32,477 bases of DNA from Johnsonella sp. (GCA_030529445.1 JAUMWW010000004.1:1-32477); one strand, 5' to 3'; positions 15,798 to 26,674 are shown, counted from the first letter of the stretch. The notes: a model not told the origin generated them from the sequence alone. Made by a program: numbers and translations.

Positions 15798-16367
15798 ATG
15801 GAAAGCGGCAGAGTATTTCCGATCAGGAGATTAAAAAGAGAGCTCGTCTACGAGGGAACGGTGCTGAAGGTATATAAGGATTATGTCGAAGCAAACGGGC
15901 ATCAGGCGGTATGGGATTATATCCATCATGAGGGTGCGGCGGCGGTGCTTCCGATTACCCGGGAGGGCAAGATACTAATGGTAAGGCAGTACCGCAATGC
16001 ACTGGATCGAGTAACCTTGGAGCTGCCTGCCGGCAAGGTGGACAGCCCCGGAGAAGAAAAGAGGATCTGTGCATACAGGGAGCTTGAGGAGGAAACCGGA
16101 AGAAGGGCATCTTCTCCGGAGGATCTCGAATTTTTAATCAGGGTCAATACCACGGTGGCATTCTGCAATGAAGAAATTGATGTTTTTATTGCAAGAAATC
16201 TTGAGAAAACGGCACAATGCCCGGATGAAGACGAGGTAATCGAGGCGGAGGAATGGGAGCTTGAAGATCTCCTTGCTCTGATCTACAGGGGAGAGATCAG
16301 AGACGGAAAAACCGTTGCAGGCATTTGCGCATATGCGGCAAAGCTCTATAAAGCGCAAAAGAGATAA
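15798..16367 (+). CDS. NUDIX hydrolase, ADP-ribose pyrophosphatase type
   Basis: A 189-residue protein that would split ADP-ribose or a similar nucleoside diphosphate derivative into AMP and ribose 5-phosphate. The Nudix box runs from GKVDSPGEEK to RELEEETG at about residues 80-102, with one more residue than the strict spacing between the first Gly and the next Glu. The VYKDYVE and HEGAAAVLPI segments upstream are typical of the ADP-ribose branch. AAGGAG lies 7 nt before ATG 15798. Because a strong terminator stands just before it, expression may rely on read-through or an unrecognised promoter. Confidence 0.87.
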   Translation: MESGRVFPIRRLKRELVYEGTVLKVYKDYVEANGHQAVWDYIHHEGAAAVLPITREGKILMVRQYRNALDRVTLELPAGKVDSPGEEKRICAYRELEEETGRRASSPEDLEFLIRVNTTVAFCNEEIDVFIARNLEKTAQCPDEDEVIEAEEWELEDLLALIYRGEIRDGKTVAGICAYAAKLYKAQKR

Positions 16368-16506
16368 GAGAAGAAGTTTTGCATAAAAAATACAGAAAAT
16401 CATTGTTTCCAAATCAAGCCATGCAAGAAAAAAACAGCAAAGAAAAGAGACCCTGAAAAAGAAGCTTAATATTGCATAAAGTTTTTTAAAATACAGCATA
16501 AGATTA

Positions 16507-16535
16507 TTGCAAAATATGAAAAAGCTGATTATAAT
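16507..16535 (+). promoter_or_regulatory. Promoter of the membrane pyrophosphatase gene
   Basis: TTGCAA (16507-16512) and a perfect TATAAT (16530-16535) are 17 bp apart, giving a leader of about 40 nt. The rest of the 16368-16582 gap is A-rich with no recognisable gene or terminator. Confidence 0.65.
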
Positions 16536-16582
16536 GCTAGATATGAACTGGTATTGTAAATAAAAAAGGGGGAAAAAAGTAT

Positions 16583-18616
16583 ATGAATAACTTGATTTTT
16601 GCGGCACCGTTGATGGCGGTATTGTCTCTTTTATTTGCATGGTATTTGGCAAATAAGGTAAACAGCCAGGATCCGGGAAATGAAAGAATGAAGGAAATCG
16701 CCTCGGCAATTGCAGAAGGAGCGCAGGCGTTTTTAAAATCAGAGTATAAAATACTATGTATTTTTGTAGTGGTTTTATTTTTTCTCATCGGTATAGGCAC
16801 GCGCAGCTGGCTCACGGCTCTGAGCTTTGTGGCGGGAGCTCTCTTTTCTACGCTTGCAGGTTATTTCGGAATGACGGTTGCGACAAAGGCGAATGTAAGA
16901 ACCGCAAACGCGGCAAAAGAAGGAGGAATGAATCAGGCGCTTTCGATTGCATTTTCCGGCGGAGCCGTAATGGGAATGTGCGTGGCGGGATTGGGAACAC
17001 TCGGCGTCAGCCTGATCTATATTATCACGGCTAATGTCGATGTGCTTTTCGGCTTCGGTCTCGGTGCTTCTTCCATCGCGCTTTTTGCGAGAGTGGGAGG
17101 AGGAATTTATACCAAGGCTGCGGACGTAGGTGCGGACCTGGTAGGAAAGGTAGAGAGCGGGATTCCCGAAGATGACCCGAGAAACCCTGCCGTTATTGCC
17201 GACAATGTGGGAGATAATGTAGGAGACGTGGCAGGCATGGGAGCGGATCTTTTTGAGTCCTATGTGGGATCCTTGATTTCCGCGATCACATTGGGGGCGG
17301 CATTGGCACATCAGGTAGGAGAAGCAACGGCAGCAGGGCACGGATTCAATATGGGAGCCGCTGCGGTTCTCTATCCGCTGCTGATTGCGGCAAGCGGTCT
17401 TTTGGCATCGATTATCGCAAGCTTTTTTGTGAAGGTGGATCAACAGAGCAATAACCCGCAGAAGGCGCTCACCAAGGGAAGCTATGTTTCTTCCGCTCTT
17501 GTGATTATCGCATCGCTGGTATTCAGCTTCATTTTCTTTGACGGTCCCAAGGCTGCTATCGCCGTTATTTCCGGTCTGGTGGTCGGCGTAATCATCGGAA
17601 ACATCACGGAATTTTATACTTCGGCGGATTTTAATCCGGTGAAGAAAATCGGAGAACAGTCCGAAACGGGATCGGCGACGACGATTATCAGCGGAATCGC
17701 GGTGGGAATGAAGTCTACCGCGATTCCGATGCTCTTAATCTGTGCGGGAATTTTCATTTCCTATCATGCCTTCGAGCTTTACGGAATCGCGCTTGCGGCG
17801 GTAGGAATGCTTTCAACGACAGGAATTACCGTTGCGGTCGATGCATACGGTCCGATCGCCGATAATGCCGGAGGAATCGCACAGATGGCGGAGCTTGACG
17901 GATCGGTAAGAAAGATTACGGATAAGCTGGATTCCGTAGGAAATACGACGGCGGCGATGGGAAAGGGATTTGCGATAGGATCCGCGGCATTGACGGCATT
18001 GGCATTATTCGTTTCCTATGCCCATCAGGTTAAGCTGGAGAGTATAGACATCCTGGATACGAAAGTGGTAATCGGTCTTTTTATCGGAGGCATGCTCACC
18101 TTCCTCTTTACCGCATATACGATGGAGTCCGTATCGAAGGCGGCCTATAAGATGATTGAGGAGGTAAGGAGACAGTTCAAGGAAAAACCCGGCATCATGA
18201 GGGGAGAGGAGAGACCGGACTATACCTCATGCGTAGGAATATCGACAACGGCGGCTCTTCACGAGATGCTTCTTCCCGGTCTGATGGCAGTGCTTGCGCC
18301 CATAGCGGTCGGTATCCTGCTCGGACCCACCGCACTCGGAGGTCTGCTTGCGGGCGCGCTTCTGACGGGCGTGCTGATGGCGATCTTTATGTCAAACTCC
18401 GGCGGAGCATGGGATAATGCCAAGAAATATATCGAAGAAGGGCATCACGGAGGAAAGGGAAGTGCCGCGCATAAAGCTGCGGTAGTGGGAGATACGGTAG
18501 GAGATCCCTTTAAAGATACCTCGGGTCCCGCCATTAATATACTGATTAAGCTGATGACCATAGTATCATTGGTATTTGCACCTCTCTTTGTGGCAATCGG
18601 TGGACTGATCCGCTAG
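16583..18616 (+). CDS. hppA: Membrane ion-translocating pyrophosphatase, K+-dependent type
   Basis: This 677-residue protein with about 16 hydrophobic segments couples hydrolysis of pyrophosphate to pumping of H+ or Na+ across the membrane. The active-site loop is clear: [18 protein letters not shown], then IPEDDPRNP and [15 protein letters not shown], with matching C-terminal motifs [14 protein letters not shown] and [11 protein letters not shown]. In the [11 protein letters not shown] loop, Ala457 and Gly460 replace the Lys/Thr pair of K+-independent enzymes, so it should need K+. Whether it pumps H+, Na+ or both cannot be read reliably. It has its own promoter; GGGGG lies before the ATG. 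The next small gene follows after 40 nt and is likely cotranscribed. Confidence 0.95.
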   Translation: MNNLIFAAPLMAVLSLLFAWYLANKVNSQDPGNERMKEIASAIAEGAQAFLKSEYKILCIFVVVLFFLIGIGTRSWLTALSFVAGALFSTLAGYFGMTVATKANVRTANAAKEGGMNQALSIAFSGGAVMGMCVAGLGTLGVSLIYIITANVDVLFGFGLGASSIALFARVGGGIYTKAADVGADLVGKVESGIPEDDPRNPAVIADNVGDNVGDVAGMGADLFESYVGSLISAITLGAALAHQVGEATAAGHGFNMGAAAVLYPLLIAASGLLASIIASFFVKVDQQSNNPQKALTKGSYVSSALVIIASLVFSFIFFDGPKAAIAVISGLVVGVIIGNITEFYTSADFNPVKKIGEQSETGSATTIISGIAVGMKSTAIPMLLICAGIFISYHAFELYGIALAAVGMLSTTGITVAVDAYGPIADNAGGIAQMAELDGSVRKITDKLDSVGNTTAAMGKGFAIGSAALTALALFVSYAHQVKLESIDILDTKVVIGLFIGGMLTFLFTAYTMESVSKAAYKMIEEVRRQFKEKPGIMRGEERPDYTSCVGISTTAALHEMLLPGLMAVLAPIAVGILLGPTALGGLLAGALLTGVLMAIFMSNSGGAWDNAKKYIEEGHHGGKGSAAHKAAVVGDTVGDPFKDTSGPAINILIKLMTIVSLVFAPLFVAIGGLIR

Positions 18617-18656
18617 AAAGAGAGAAGAGAGAGTCGGAAGGAAAGGAGGAGTTCAA

Positions 18657-19145
18657 ATGTTGCTCGTATTTGAAAAGCTGCCGGAAACAATGGAGGAATT
18701 TATGAAGAGCCCTTATGCCGGACTGGAAAAACCGGAATATACGGCGGCGCTCTTTATTGCGGCGATGTCGCAATACGAAGCGAATCCCGAGCTTGCGCTG
18801 GAGATGCTTCGTTATCTGAAAGGTCCCGGCGGTTTGAGCGTATATGAAAAACAGTTTATCGCAGACAGGCTGAGGGGAAAAGCCTATGTGGTCAGGTCCT
18901 ATTTCAAAGGAAGTTCTCCCGAGAACGATTATACCCCTCTGCTTCCGTATACTGTGGAGATTACGGAAAATCCCTACAGCTACGATCAAAAGGATCATGC
19001 AAAGTTCTTTATGCGTTCTTCGGGAGCGGACAGTCCGAGACCGATACAGCTGAGATTGAAACCCTCCGCTTCGCAGTGGTTTTTGACGGAGCAGCTCCTG
19101 CTCGGAGGCATCAGAATCCCCGTCAGTCAGGATCCTTGGGCATAG
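18657..19145 (+). CDS. Small conserved cytoplasmic protein, DUF6935-like
   Basis: A 162-residue protein without signal peptide or membrane segment. Its pattern (an LP-containing start, RYLKGPGGLSVYEKQFIADR, the NDYTPLLPYTVEITENPYSY stretch, SSGADSPRPI and the ending DPWA) fits a family of unknown function found in Firmicutes that I recall as DUF6935; the name is from memory. AAAGGAGG lies 8 nt upstream of the ATG. It follows hppA by 40 nt with no terminator in between and is followed by one, so the two form a transcription unit. No catalytic motif is evident and I assign no function. Confidence 0.7.
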   Translation: MLLVFEKLPETMEEFMKSPYAGLEKPEYTAALFIAAMSQYEANPELALEMLRYLKGPGGLSVYEKQFIADRLRGKAYVVRSYFKGSSPENDYTPLLPYTVEITENPYSYDQKDHAKFFMRSSGADSPRPIQLRLKPSASQWFLTEQLLLGGIRIPVSQDPWA

Positions 19146-19177
19146 CATGCATGCCGGAGCAAGAATATGAATGATTT

Positions 19178-19208
19178 AAGCCGCACTCCTTTTCGGATGC
19201 GGCTTTTT
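19178..19208 (+). terminator. Terminator after the hppA unit
   Basis: AAGCCGCA (19178-19185) and TGCGGCTT (19198-19205) pair perfectly around a 12-nt loop and lead into a T5 run. Confidence 0.9.
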
Positions 19209-19233
19209 CCGCGTTTATTGGGCAATATGGCAA

Positions 19234-19262
19234 TTGAAATATTAACCGAATATGTATATAAT
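19234..19262 (+). promoter_or_regulatory. Promoter of the bactofilin-peptidase pair
   Basis: TTGAAA (19234-19239) and a perfect TATAAT (19257-19262) are 17 bp apart, predicting a start near 19269 and a leader of about 70 nt. Confidence 0.7.
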
Positions 19263-19340
19263 ATTACTTATATATAGAATTGTTAAAGAAATGTAACTTT
19301 TAACTTTTTTCACCAAAGGGGATATCTAAAAGGGGTAGGT

Positions 19341-19802
19341 ATGTTTAATTCCAGTAAAAGGCAGAATGTTTCTGCGCATGACGTAATAGACACGATTATA
19401 GGAGAGAATACGGTATTGGAGGGAACCATTAATACCAGAGATACAACGAGGATAGACGGAAAGATCAAGGGTGAGGCAAGATCCGAGGGCTTTCTGATCA
19501 TCGGTGAAGGGGGACTGGTAGAAGGGGATGTTAGAGCGAAATCCATGTTGATTGCAGGAAGGGTAAAAGGAAATATTTACGTTCAGGAAAGGCTTGAAGT
19601 AGCCGAATCCGGCAAGATAAGCGGAGATGTCGTAACCAAAACCCTGATCATCGCGGAAGGTGCGGAATTTGAAGGCAAATGCAATATGACTTCCGGAAAA
19701 TCAAGCGAGATCGGAAAGAGCCAGGAGAAAGAAATTAACCCAAATGAAGGAAATGAAAAAAACAAAGCAGCGGACAGGCAAAATGCAGCAAAAGCCCAGT
19801 AA
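19341..19802 (+). CDS. Bactofilin
   Basis: A 153-residue polymer-forming cytoskeletal protein. Residues about 19-118 are the bactofilin beta-helix, seen as regularly spaced Gly/hydrophobic turns (IGENTVLEGTI, IDGKIKGEA, EGDVRAKSMLIAGRVKGNI, GKISGDVVTKTLIIAEGAEFEG). The tail is short, Lys/Asn/Glu-rich and probably disordered. Bactofilins form membrane-associated filaments that place cell-wall enzymes. AAGGGGT precedes the ATG. The last 59 nt overlap the start of the following NlpC/P60 gene, so the two are almost certainly made together. Confidence 0.93.
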   Translation: MFNSSKRQNVSAHDVIDTIIGENTVLEGTINTRDTTRIDGKIKGEARSEGFLIIGEGGLVEGDVRAKSMLIAGRVKGNIYVQERLEVAESGKISGDVVTKTLIIAEGAEFEGKCNMTSGKSSEIGKSQEKEINPNEGNEKNKAADRQNAAKAQ

Positions 19803-20781
19803 AGCGAAGAAGAAAAACAATTATTTTACGATTATGCTTCTCTATAATCCGGAGAGAAAGCCGATACAGATCAGGATTTCCTGGCTTGCAATTAAGGCTT
19901 GCGCGGGGCTTTGCCTCTTATTGCTTGTATTTGCAGGATATAGTTTTATTTCTGCGGCGCTGCTGCGACCGGTAGTGGCAGAAAAGAAAAATCTTGAGGC
20001 GGAGGTATCGCAGTTAAAGACGGAAAAAGAGCAGATCGTAAGCGAGAACCTCAATCTGAGGCAGCATAATCTGCAACAGGGAGAGGAATTGCAGGAGCTG
20101 GAGGAGATTTCCAATCTGACCATGCAGGAGATGGAAAAGCTGAATCGGCGGGAAGAGGAGATCAGAGGAAAGCTCGGGATGGAATCTCAAGAGGGAGAGG
20201 CTTCTCCTTCGAATGCAGATCCAAAAGAGGAGGGAGTGATTTCCACGGCACTGAATCAAAACACTCTGTATTCGGGCGGAGATGCGGCTTTTGTCAGAGC
20301 GACTCTTTTGGGGGTCAGAGGAGATATCAGCAGAAAGCTGGAAGCCTATGACAGCTATGAAGAGACCATAGAATCCGAAGAATATAAGAAGGAGCAGAAG
20401 GAAAAAGCCGCTAAGGAACTGCGCCAGGGAATGGTGGCTTATGCGATGCAGTTTCTGGGAAACAGATATGCATACGGGCAGAATGATCCGCATACCGGAG
20501 TGGACTGTTCGGGATTCACCAGATACATCCTTGCAAACTATGCCGGAATATATCTGAACCGGACGGCGGCAAGCCAATCCGCTCAGGGAAGCTCGGTTTC
20601 GATCGATAAGGCAAAGCCGGGAGATCTTCTCTTTTACGGAAACGGGAGAGCAATCAACCATGTTGCCCTCTATATAGGAGAGGGGCAGGTCATCCACGCT
20701 TCAAACGAGAGAAACGGAATCATCGTTTCCTCATGGAATTACAGAACACCTGTTGCGATCAGGAATGTGATAGGCGAATAA
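19744..20781 (+). CDS. Membrane-anchored NlpC/P60 peptidoglycan endopeptidase with coiled coil
   Basis: A 345-residue protein. A basic cytoplasmic N-terminus (Lys-rich to about residue 26) is followed by one membrane segment (about 47-73). Next come a coiled coil rich in Glu, Gln and Leu (about 80-145) and a C-terminal NlpC/P60 domain (about 228-345). The catalytic triad is visible: Cys255 in GVDCSGF, His306 in INHVALYIG and His318 in VIHAS. Such enzymes cut stem peptides in peptidoglycan. The chosen ATG 19744 lies inside the bactofilin gene; ATG 19753 is equally possible, as neither has an ideal binding site. The overlap suggests that the bactofilin filament positions this hydrolase. Confidence 0.87.
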   Translation: MKEMKKTKQRTGKMQQKPSKAKKKNNYFTIMLLYNPERKPIQIRISWLAIKACAGLCLLLLVFAGYSFISAALLRPVVAEKKNLEAEVSQLKTEKEQIVSENLNLRQHNLQQGEELQELEEISNLTMQEMEKLNRREEEIRGKLGMESQEGEASPSNADPKEEGVISTALNQNTLYSGGDAAFVRATLLGVRGDISRKLEAYDSYEETIESEEYKKEQKEKAAKELRQGMVAYAMQFLGNRYAYGQNDPHTGVDCSGFTRYILANYAGIYLNRTAASQSAQGSSVSIDKAKPGDLLFYGNGRAINHVALYIGEGQVIHASNERNGIIVSSWNYRTPVAIRNVIGE

Positions 20782-20783
20782 GC

Positions 20784-20802
20784 CGGGAGAAAGACTCTCC
20801 CG
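20784..20802 (+). other. Short hairpin after the peptidase gene
   Basis: CGGGAGA (20784-20790) and TCTCCCG (20796-20802) form a 7-bp stem with an AAGAC loop, 2 nt after the stop codon. It is followed by the much larger hairpin at 20812-20862 and may stabilise the 3' end. Confidence 0.5.
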
Positions 20803-20811
20803 AGGCAGCGA

Positions 20812-20862
20812 TTTACAAAACCCCTTTTATCGGCTTTTCGGCGATAAAAGGGGTTTTGTAAA
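20812..20862. terminator. Very long perfect inverted repeat, probable bidirectional terminator
   Basis: The arms 20812-20832 and 20842-20862 are perfect complements over 21 bp, with a 9-nt loop. The stem is built of TTTACAAAACCCC, then TTTTATCG. The arm ends are AT-rich, but there is no classical T-run after the stem. It separates the peptidase gene from uvrB. Its length exceeds the other terminators of the window. Confidence 0.65.
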
Positions 20863-20901
20863 CCAAAGAAAGAGGCAGGAATACAGAGAAAGGATTTTGA
20901 T

Positions 20902-22959
<2,058 letters not shown>

Positions 22960-22963
22960 AAAT

Positions 22964-23734
22964 ATGCAAAAAATCAAAATCAAAAAGATAGTCGATACGG
23001 CGATGCTTGCGGGGAAGATCATGCTCAAGAGCGGATGTGAGGTATACCGTATCGAGGATACGATGAACCGAATTCTCGATACCGCCTCTCCGGCAACGCA
23101 TAGCGTGGTGGTCATGTATACGGGAATCACGCTTTCTCTGTATTCGGAATCGGAAGTGATCACGCTGACCAGAAGAATCAGGGAAAGATCGACCAATTTA
23201 AATAGAATCTATCTGGTGAACGATATTTCGAGGGCATTTTGTGAGGGGAAAATCGATGCCGAGGAGGCATTGAGGATGCTGGAGAAGATAGAAAATAAAG
23301 TACAGTACCCGCTATGGCTCAAATATTGCTCTTATATCGGGGTTGCCCTGCTCTTTACCTATATTTTCGGAGGAGGAGGGCTGGACTGTCTCAGCTCGAT
23401 CTTTGTGGGAGGGATTATGGCAGGAATGCATTTTGCAGGGAACAGAATAGGTCTGAATTCTTTTTGCACCAATGCACTTTCCTGCTTTATGCTGACCTTT
23501 GCTACGATTTTTTTCAAATATACGGTATTCAAAGGCATGCATCTGGATCCGGCGATCATTGCCGCAATCATGCCGCTTGTTCCCGGAACAAGCTTTACGA
23601 CCGCGATCAGAGATACGCTTAACGGGGATTACGGCTCGGGCATGGCGAGGATACTGGAGTCCATCGTTTCGGCACTTGCGATCGCGGTGGGAGTAGGAGC
23701 GGGAATTGCCGCAGGAGGGATAATATGGTCTTGA
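22964..23734 (+). CDS. Threonine/serine exporter, N-terminal half (ThrE/DUF1212 type)
   Basis: A 256-residue protein of the ThrE family. Residues 1-115 are the cytoplasmic hydrolase-like domain (AGKIMLKSGCEVYRIEDTM, VVVMYTGI, YLVNDISRAFCEG). About five membrane segments follow (residues 118-256), including the IMPLVPGTSFTTAIRDTLNGDY loop, quoted here only as a guide to the conserved PLVPG motif. In Corynebacterium the exporter is one chain; in many Firmicutes it is split as here. GGAG lies 7 nt before ATG 22964, directly after uvrB. It overlaps the next gene by 10 nt. Transport of threonine or serine is a family inference. Confidence 0.87.
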   Translation: MQKIKIKKIVDTAMLAGKIMLKSGCEVYRIEDTMNRILDTASPATHSVVVMYTGITLSLYSESEVITLTRRIRERSTNLNRIYLVNDISRAFCEGKIDAEEALRMLEKIENKVQYPLWLKYCSYIGVALLFTYIFGGGGLDCLSSIFVGGIMAGMHFAGNRIGLNSFCTNALSCFMLTFATIFFKYTVFKGMHLDPAIIAAIMPLVPGTSFTTAIRDTLNGDYGSGMARILESIVSALAIAVGVGAGIAAGGIIWS

Positions 23735-24180
23735 AGATAGCGGCGACCTTCATCGTCGTCATCGTTTTTGCCGTCATACTCGAGATACCCAGGCATCTTT
23801 TGATCTATGCGGGTCTGGTAGGAGCTTTCGCCCAGTCTGCCATGTTTATTGCCGGCTTCTATACCGAAAACAGGATGGTTCAGGTTTTTATGGGTGCGCT
23901 AATGATTGCCCTGATCAGCCATATTTTTGCCAGAGCTCTGAAGGCTCCGGCATCCGTTTTTTTGGTTGCGGGCATTCTGCCCATCGTTCCGGGAGAAGCA
24001 ATTTATCGAGCGGTATATTATTTTATCAGGGGAAACCAAAACATGGTGAATTTATATTTTTCGAAGACCCTGAGCATAGCGGGGGCGATTGCGCTTGCTA
24101 TTTTTATTCTGGATTCCGCCTTCATGCTCTTGACAAAGAAAAAAGAGGAGGGAAAGAAGAAAAAGAAAAACAGCGCATAA
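23725..24180 (+). CDS. Threonine/serine exporter, C-terminal half (ThrE_2/DUF3815 type)
   Basis: A 151-residue membrane protein with four or five hydrophobic segments and a Lys-rich C-terminal tail. It carries the second PIVPGEAIYRAVYYF loop, the counterpart of the PLVPG motif in the first half. The start overlaps the previous gene by 10 nt, so the two halves should be made in equal amounts and assemble. The gene ends 18 nt before the convergent queA stop; the short gap holds an A-run but no clear hairpin. Confidence 0.85.
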   Translation: MVLKIAATFIVVIVFAVILEIPRHLLIYAGLVGAFAQSAMFIAGFYTENRMVQVFMGALMIALISHIFARALKAPASVFLVAGILPIVPGEAIYRAVYYFIRGNQNMVNLYFSKTLSIAGAIALAIFILDSAFMLLTKKKEEGKKKKKNSA

Positions 24181-24198
24181 AAAAAGCGGAGAGACTGC

Positions 24199-25224
24199 TC
24201 AAAGGATGAGCATCGCGTCTCCGAAGCTGAAAAAGCGGTATCTTTCTTCGACCGCAGTCTGATATGCGCGCAGAGTGAATTCCCGTCCGGCAAAAGCGCT
24301 GACAAGCATGATCAGCGTGGATTCGGGAAGGTGAAAATTCGTAATCATGGCATCGGTGATTTTAAAACGATAGCCGGGATAGATGAAAATATCCGTCCAG
24401 CCGCTTCCCGCAGAGAGCATTCCGCTTTCATCGGCTGCGCTCTCTAAAGTGCGGCAGCTTGTCGTCCCGACACAGAAGATTTTCTTGCCATTCTGCTTTG
24501 CACGGTTGATTGTTGATGCGGCTTCTTCTCCGATATGATAAAACTCCGAATGCATATGGTGATTCAGAATATTTTGCTCTTTAACCGGACGGAAGGTTCC
24601 GAGTCCCACATGGAGGGTAATTGCCGCAATATCAACTCCTTTTTTTCGGAGAGAAGAGAGAATCTCCTGCGTGAAATGCAGGCCTGCCGTCGGAGCGGCG
24701 GCGCTTCCCCTATGCTGCGCATAGACCGTCTGGTATCTGTTTTTATCTTCCAGAACATGGGTAATATAGGGAGGAAGCGGCATCTGACCGAGCCGATCGA
24801 GAATCTCCTCAAAAATACCCTCATAAGCAAAGCGGATGATGCGGCTTCCCTGCTCGTTGATCTCTTCGACCCTGCCCTGCAAAAGCCCTTCGCCAAAATT
24901 GATTTTCTGAGCAATGCGGCATTTCTTTCCCGGTTTGACGAGACATTCCCAGAGGTCTTCTTCCAAACGCTTCAGAAGCAGAACCTCTATCTTTGAGCGG
25001 GATCCCTCCCTCTCCCCGTAGAGTCTTGCCGGGATAACCTTCGTATCGTTGATGACGAGGCAGTCTCCGGGTTCGGGATAGGAAAGAATATCGGAGAACT
25101 GCCGATGAGCAATGCTTTCTCCTGCCCGGTTAAGAACCATCAGTCTGGAGGAGGAGCGTGAGGCGAGCGGATCCTGTGCGATCAGCTCTTTGGGGAGCAT
25201 ATAATCAAAATCTTTTAATTCCAT
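24199..25224 (-). CDS. queA: S-adenosylmethionine:tRNA ribosyltransferase-isomerase
   Basis: This 341-residue enzyme transfers and rearranges the ribosyl group of S-adenosylmethionine onto 7-aminomethyl-7-deazaguanine in tRNA, giving epoxyqueuosine. Family segments are visible: [15 protein letters not shown] near the N-terminus, [20 protein letters not shown], the [13 protein letters not shown] core, [11 protein letters not shown] and the C-terminal NFHLPEST. The start is set at 25224, with AAAGGAT 8 nt upstream, because the protein then has the normal length and start. The frame is open for 93 more codons upstream but that stretch is antisense to the preceding gene. It sits 13 nt after a membrane-protein gene in one operon. 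No other queuosine gene is in the window. Confidence 0.95.
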   Translation of the reverse strand: MELKDFDYMLPKELIAQDPLASRSSSRLMVLNRAGESIAHRQFSDILSYPEPGDCLVINDTKVIPARLYGEREGSRSKIEVLLLKRLEEDLWECLVKPGKKCRIAQKINFGEGLLQGRVEEINEQGSRIIRFAYEGIFEEILDRLGQMPLPPYITHVLEDKNRYQTVYAQHRGSAAAPTAGLHFTQEILSSLRKKGVDIAAITLHVGLGTFRPVKEQNILNHHMHSEFYHIGEEAASTINRAKQNGKKIFCVGTTSCRTLESAADESGMLSAGSGWTDIFIYPGYRFKITDAMITNFHLPESTLIMLVSAFAGREFTLRAYQTAVEERYRFFSFGDAMLIL

Positions 25225-25237
25225 ATGATCAAATCCT

Positions 25238-26176
25238 TTATTGTGCATGTTCGGAGGAAGGAGAATCGCTTTGCGCTGCCGGGCTGCTTTCGGGAAGGCT
25301 TTCCTCCTGCACGGAGCTTTCCGGCGCTTTGGATGTTTCTGCGCCTCCGTTATCGGAAGGAGCGATGCCGATATCGATATCCTCGTAGCTCTCTTCGATG
25401 CTTTCTTCCGTGCTTTCGGTGTTTTCTTCATCGGTCGCGTTCGGAGCGGGGATTCCCTGCCCTCCCTCGTTGAGGAGCTGGTAGAGATTGGAGAGCTTGA
25501 CATCGTTAATCACCGCCTCGGTGAGTTTTGAGTTTACCTCATTGGAAAGAAGAATCACGTCTTCGGATTCAAAAAGCTTCTGCTTGCGTGCGATTTCCTC
25601 CTCACTGAGCGCGCTGCTGTCCTTCATGATGTAATTTCCGTTTTCATCGCGGATAACATAGGTCCAGATCAGCGTCGGAGCGGGAGTACTTATTTTTTTG
25701 AATTTTACGTTGGTCTTGATCAGCACGAGATAGGAGCCCTCGGAAACGCCGGCTGCCGTATAGAGCTCTGTCTCGAGGAAATCTTCGTAGAATTTCTTTT
25801 CTTCATTCATTCTCGTTTGCAGCACATCGATTCCCTCATTATCGGGACGCCCGTAAAGGCGAAAAATCGTTTCCGCATCTCCCTTGACCTTCGCCTGCTG
25901 GTATTGGGAGATCAGGGCATCGATTTCCGGTATCGTATTTGCGCTGATTCCGTATTCGCTGAAATCATAGGTATAGGTATTATTATCGGCAGCTCCGGCG
26001 GAAATCTCCGGTGAAGCTGCGGTGGTGACGGATGCCTTTTTATTCGGAATCCGATCGATGATGACAATGATAATAATCAAAATAAGCGCTATTAAAGGCA
26101 GGGCAAGAATCTTAAAGAAGCCAAAGAGCTGGTATTCATCGATTCCCGCAATTTTTCGATTTTTTTCGTACTTCAT
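25238..26176 (-). CDS. Membrane-anchored extracellular protein of unknown function
   Basis: A 312-residue protein with a short cytoplasmic N-terminus, one strongly hydrophobic segment (about residues 20-42, rich in Ile/Leu) and an extracellular part. Residues about 75-225 look like a folded domain ([44 protein letters not shown]), possibly NTF2-like, though this is weak. The last 80 residues are Ser/Glu/Pro-rich and disordered. The GAGGAG binding site before the ATG is strong. It lies just upstream of queA and shares its promoter. I do not recognise a named family. The acidic tail resembles linkers in other surface proteins of this group. Confidence 0.7.
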   Translation of the reverse strand: MKYEKNRKIAGIDEYQLFGFFKILALPLIALILIIIIVIIDRIPNKKASVTTAASPEISAGAADNNTYTYDFSEYGISANTIPEIDALISQYQQAKVKGDAETIFRLYGRPDNEGIDVLQTRMNEEKKFYEDFLETELYTAAGVSEGSYLVLIKTNVKFKKISTPAPTLIWTYVIRDENGNYIMKDSSALSEEEIARKQKLFESEDVILLSNEVNSKLTEAVINDVKLSNLYQLLNEGGQGIPAPNATDEENTESTEESIEESYEDIDIGIAPSDNGGAETSKAPESSVQEESLPESSPAAQSDSPSSEHAQ

Positions 26177-26299
26177 GTTTACTCCTCACAGTTCATGCTT
26201 TTCAAAGGAAGAAAATCTCTTTTTCGAGGGCTTCAAAATTTATCCGGATGCAGCCGGAGAGCAGATTTCTTCCCGAAATAAGCAGTATCGTTCCAATGT

Positions 26300-26328
26300 A
26301 TCATAACATCTATTCCGATGATTGAAAA
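26300..26328 (-). promoter_or_regulatory. Putative promoter of the membrane protein-queA operon
   Basis: On the minus strand TTTTCA (complement of 26323-26328) and TATGAT (complement of 26300-26305) are 17 bp apart, about 125 bp upstream of the first start codon. The -35 match is four of six. Confidence 0.4.
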
Positions 26329-26363
26329 GGATTTTTAAAGGAATGGGAAGAAATGCCGTATCC

Positions 26364-26375
26364 CCCGCATGCGGG
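26364..26375. repeat. 12-bp perfect palindrome
   Basis: CCCGCATGCGGG is self-complementary over its full length and lies in the gap between two divergent promoters (minus at 26300-26328 and plus at 26403-26431). It may be a protein-binding site or a small hairpin. No further gene is seen in 26177-26468. Confidence 0.4.
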
Positions 26376-26402
26376 CAAAAAGAGGAGAGCTTGATTTTTT
26401 CC

Positions 26403-26431
26403 TTGATTTGTTTGCGGGATTAGGATATGAT
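26403..26431 (+). promoter_or_regulatory. Promoter of tRNA-Arg(CCG)
   Basis: TTGATT (26403-26408) and TATGAT (26426-26431) are 17 bp apart, predicting a start near 26438, about 30 nt before the mature tRNA. Confidence 0.5.
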
Positions 26432-26468
26432 AGAATAGGTTTTGAATCAAAGCATTCAAGATCAATCC

Positions 26469-26542
26469 GTATTCGTAGCGAAGCTGGATATCGCATCAGA
26501 CTCCGACTCTGAAGGCCGCGGGTTCGAATCCCGCCGAATACA
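26469..26542 (+). tRNA. tRNA-Arg (CCG)
   Basis: Acceptor stem GTATTCG (26469-26475) pairs perfectly with CGAATAC (26535-26541), with A26542 as discriminator. The D stem is GCGA/TCGC. The anticodon stem TCAGA/TCTGA holds the loop CTCCGAC with anticodon CCG, reading CGG (Arg). The T arm is GCGGG-TTCGAAT-CCCGC. No CCA is encoded. It stands alone between its own promoter and terminator. Confidence 0.95.
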
Positions 26543-26544
26543 TT

Positions 26545-26576
26545 AAAAGCCCCTGATGCCTTGAGGGGGTTTTTTA
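26545..26576 (+). terminator. Terminator of the tRNA-Arg gene
   Basis: CCCCT (26550-26554) pairs with AGGGG (26564-26568), flanked by AAAA and a long T-run (from 26570). A single G-G mismatch separates the GC stem from the A/T pairs. Confidence 0.8.
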
Positions 26577-26645
26577 TTTTTTCCCTGTTTTGCGATTCGG
26601 TCTTTTCCTCAGCAAAAAGTCGGATTTCCGTTAAAAACTCTTAAG

Positions 26646-26674
26646 TTTACTATTGCGGGCAATCATACTATAAT
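26646..26674 (+). promoter_or_regulatory. Promoter of the second choline-binding-type repeat protein
   Basis: TTTACT (26646-26651) and a perfect TATAAT (26669-26674) are 17 bp apart. The leader to the start codon at 26789 is about 108 nt and contains a possible seven-codon reading frame. Confidence 0.55.

Noticed and set aside
25225-25503. Extended QueA N-terminus of 93 residues
   Set aside because: It is a shifted-frame reading of the Ser/Glu-rich tail of the upstream gene on the same strand.
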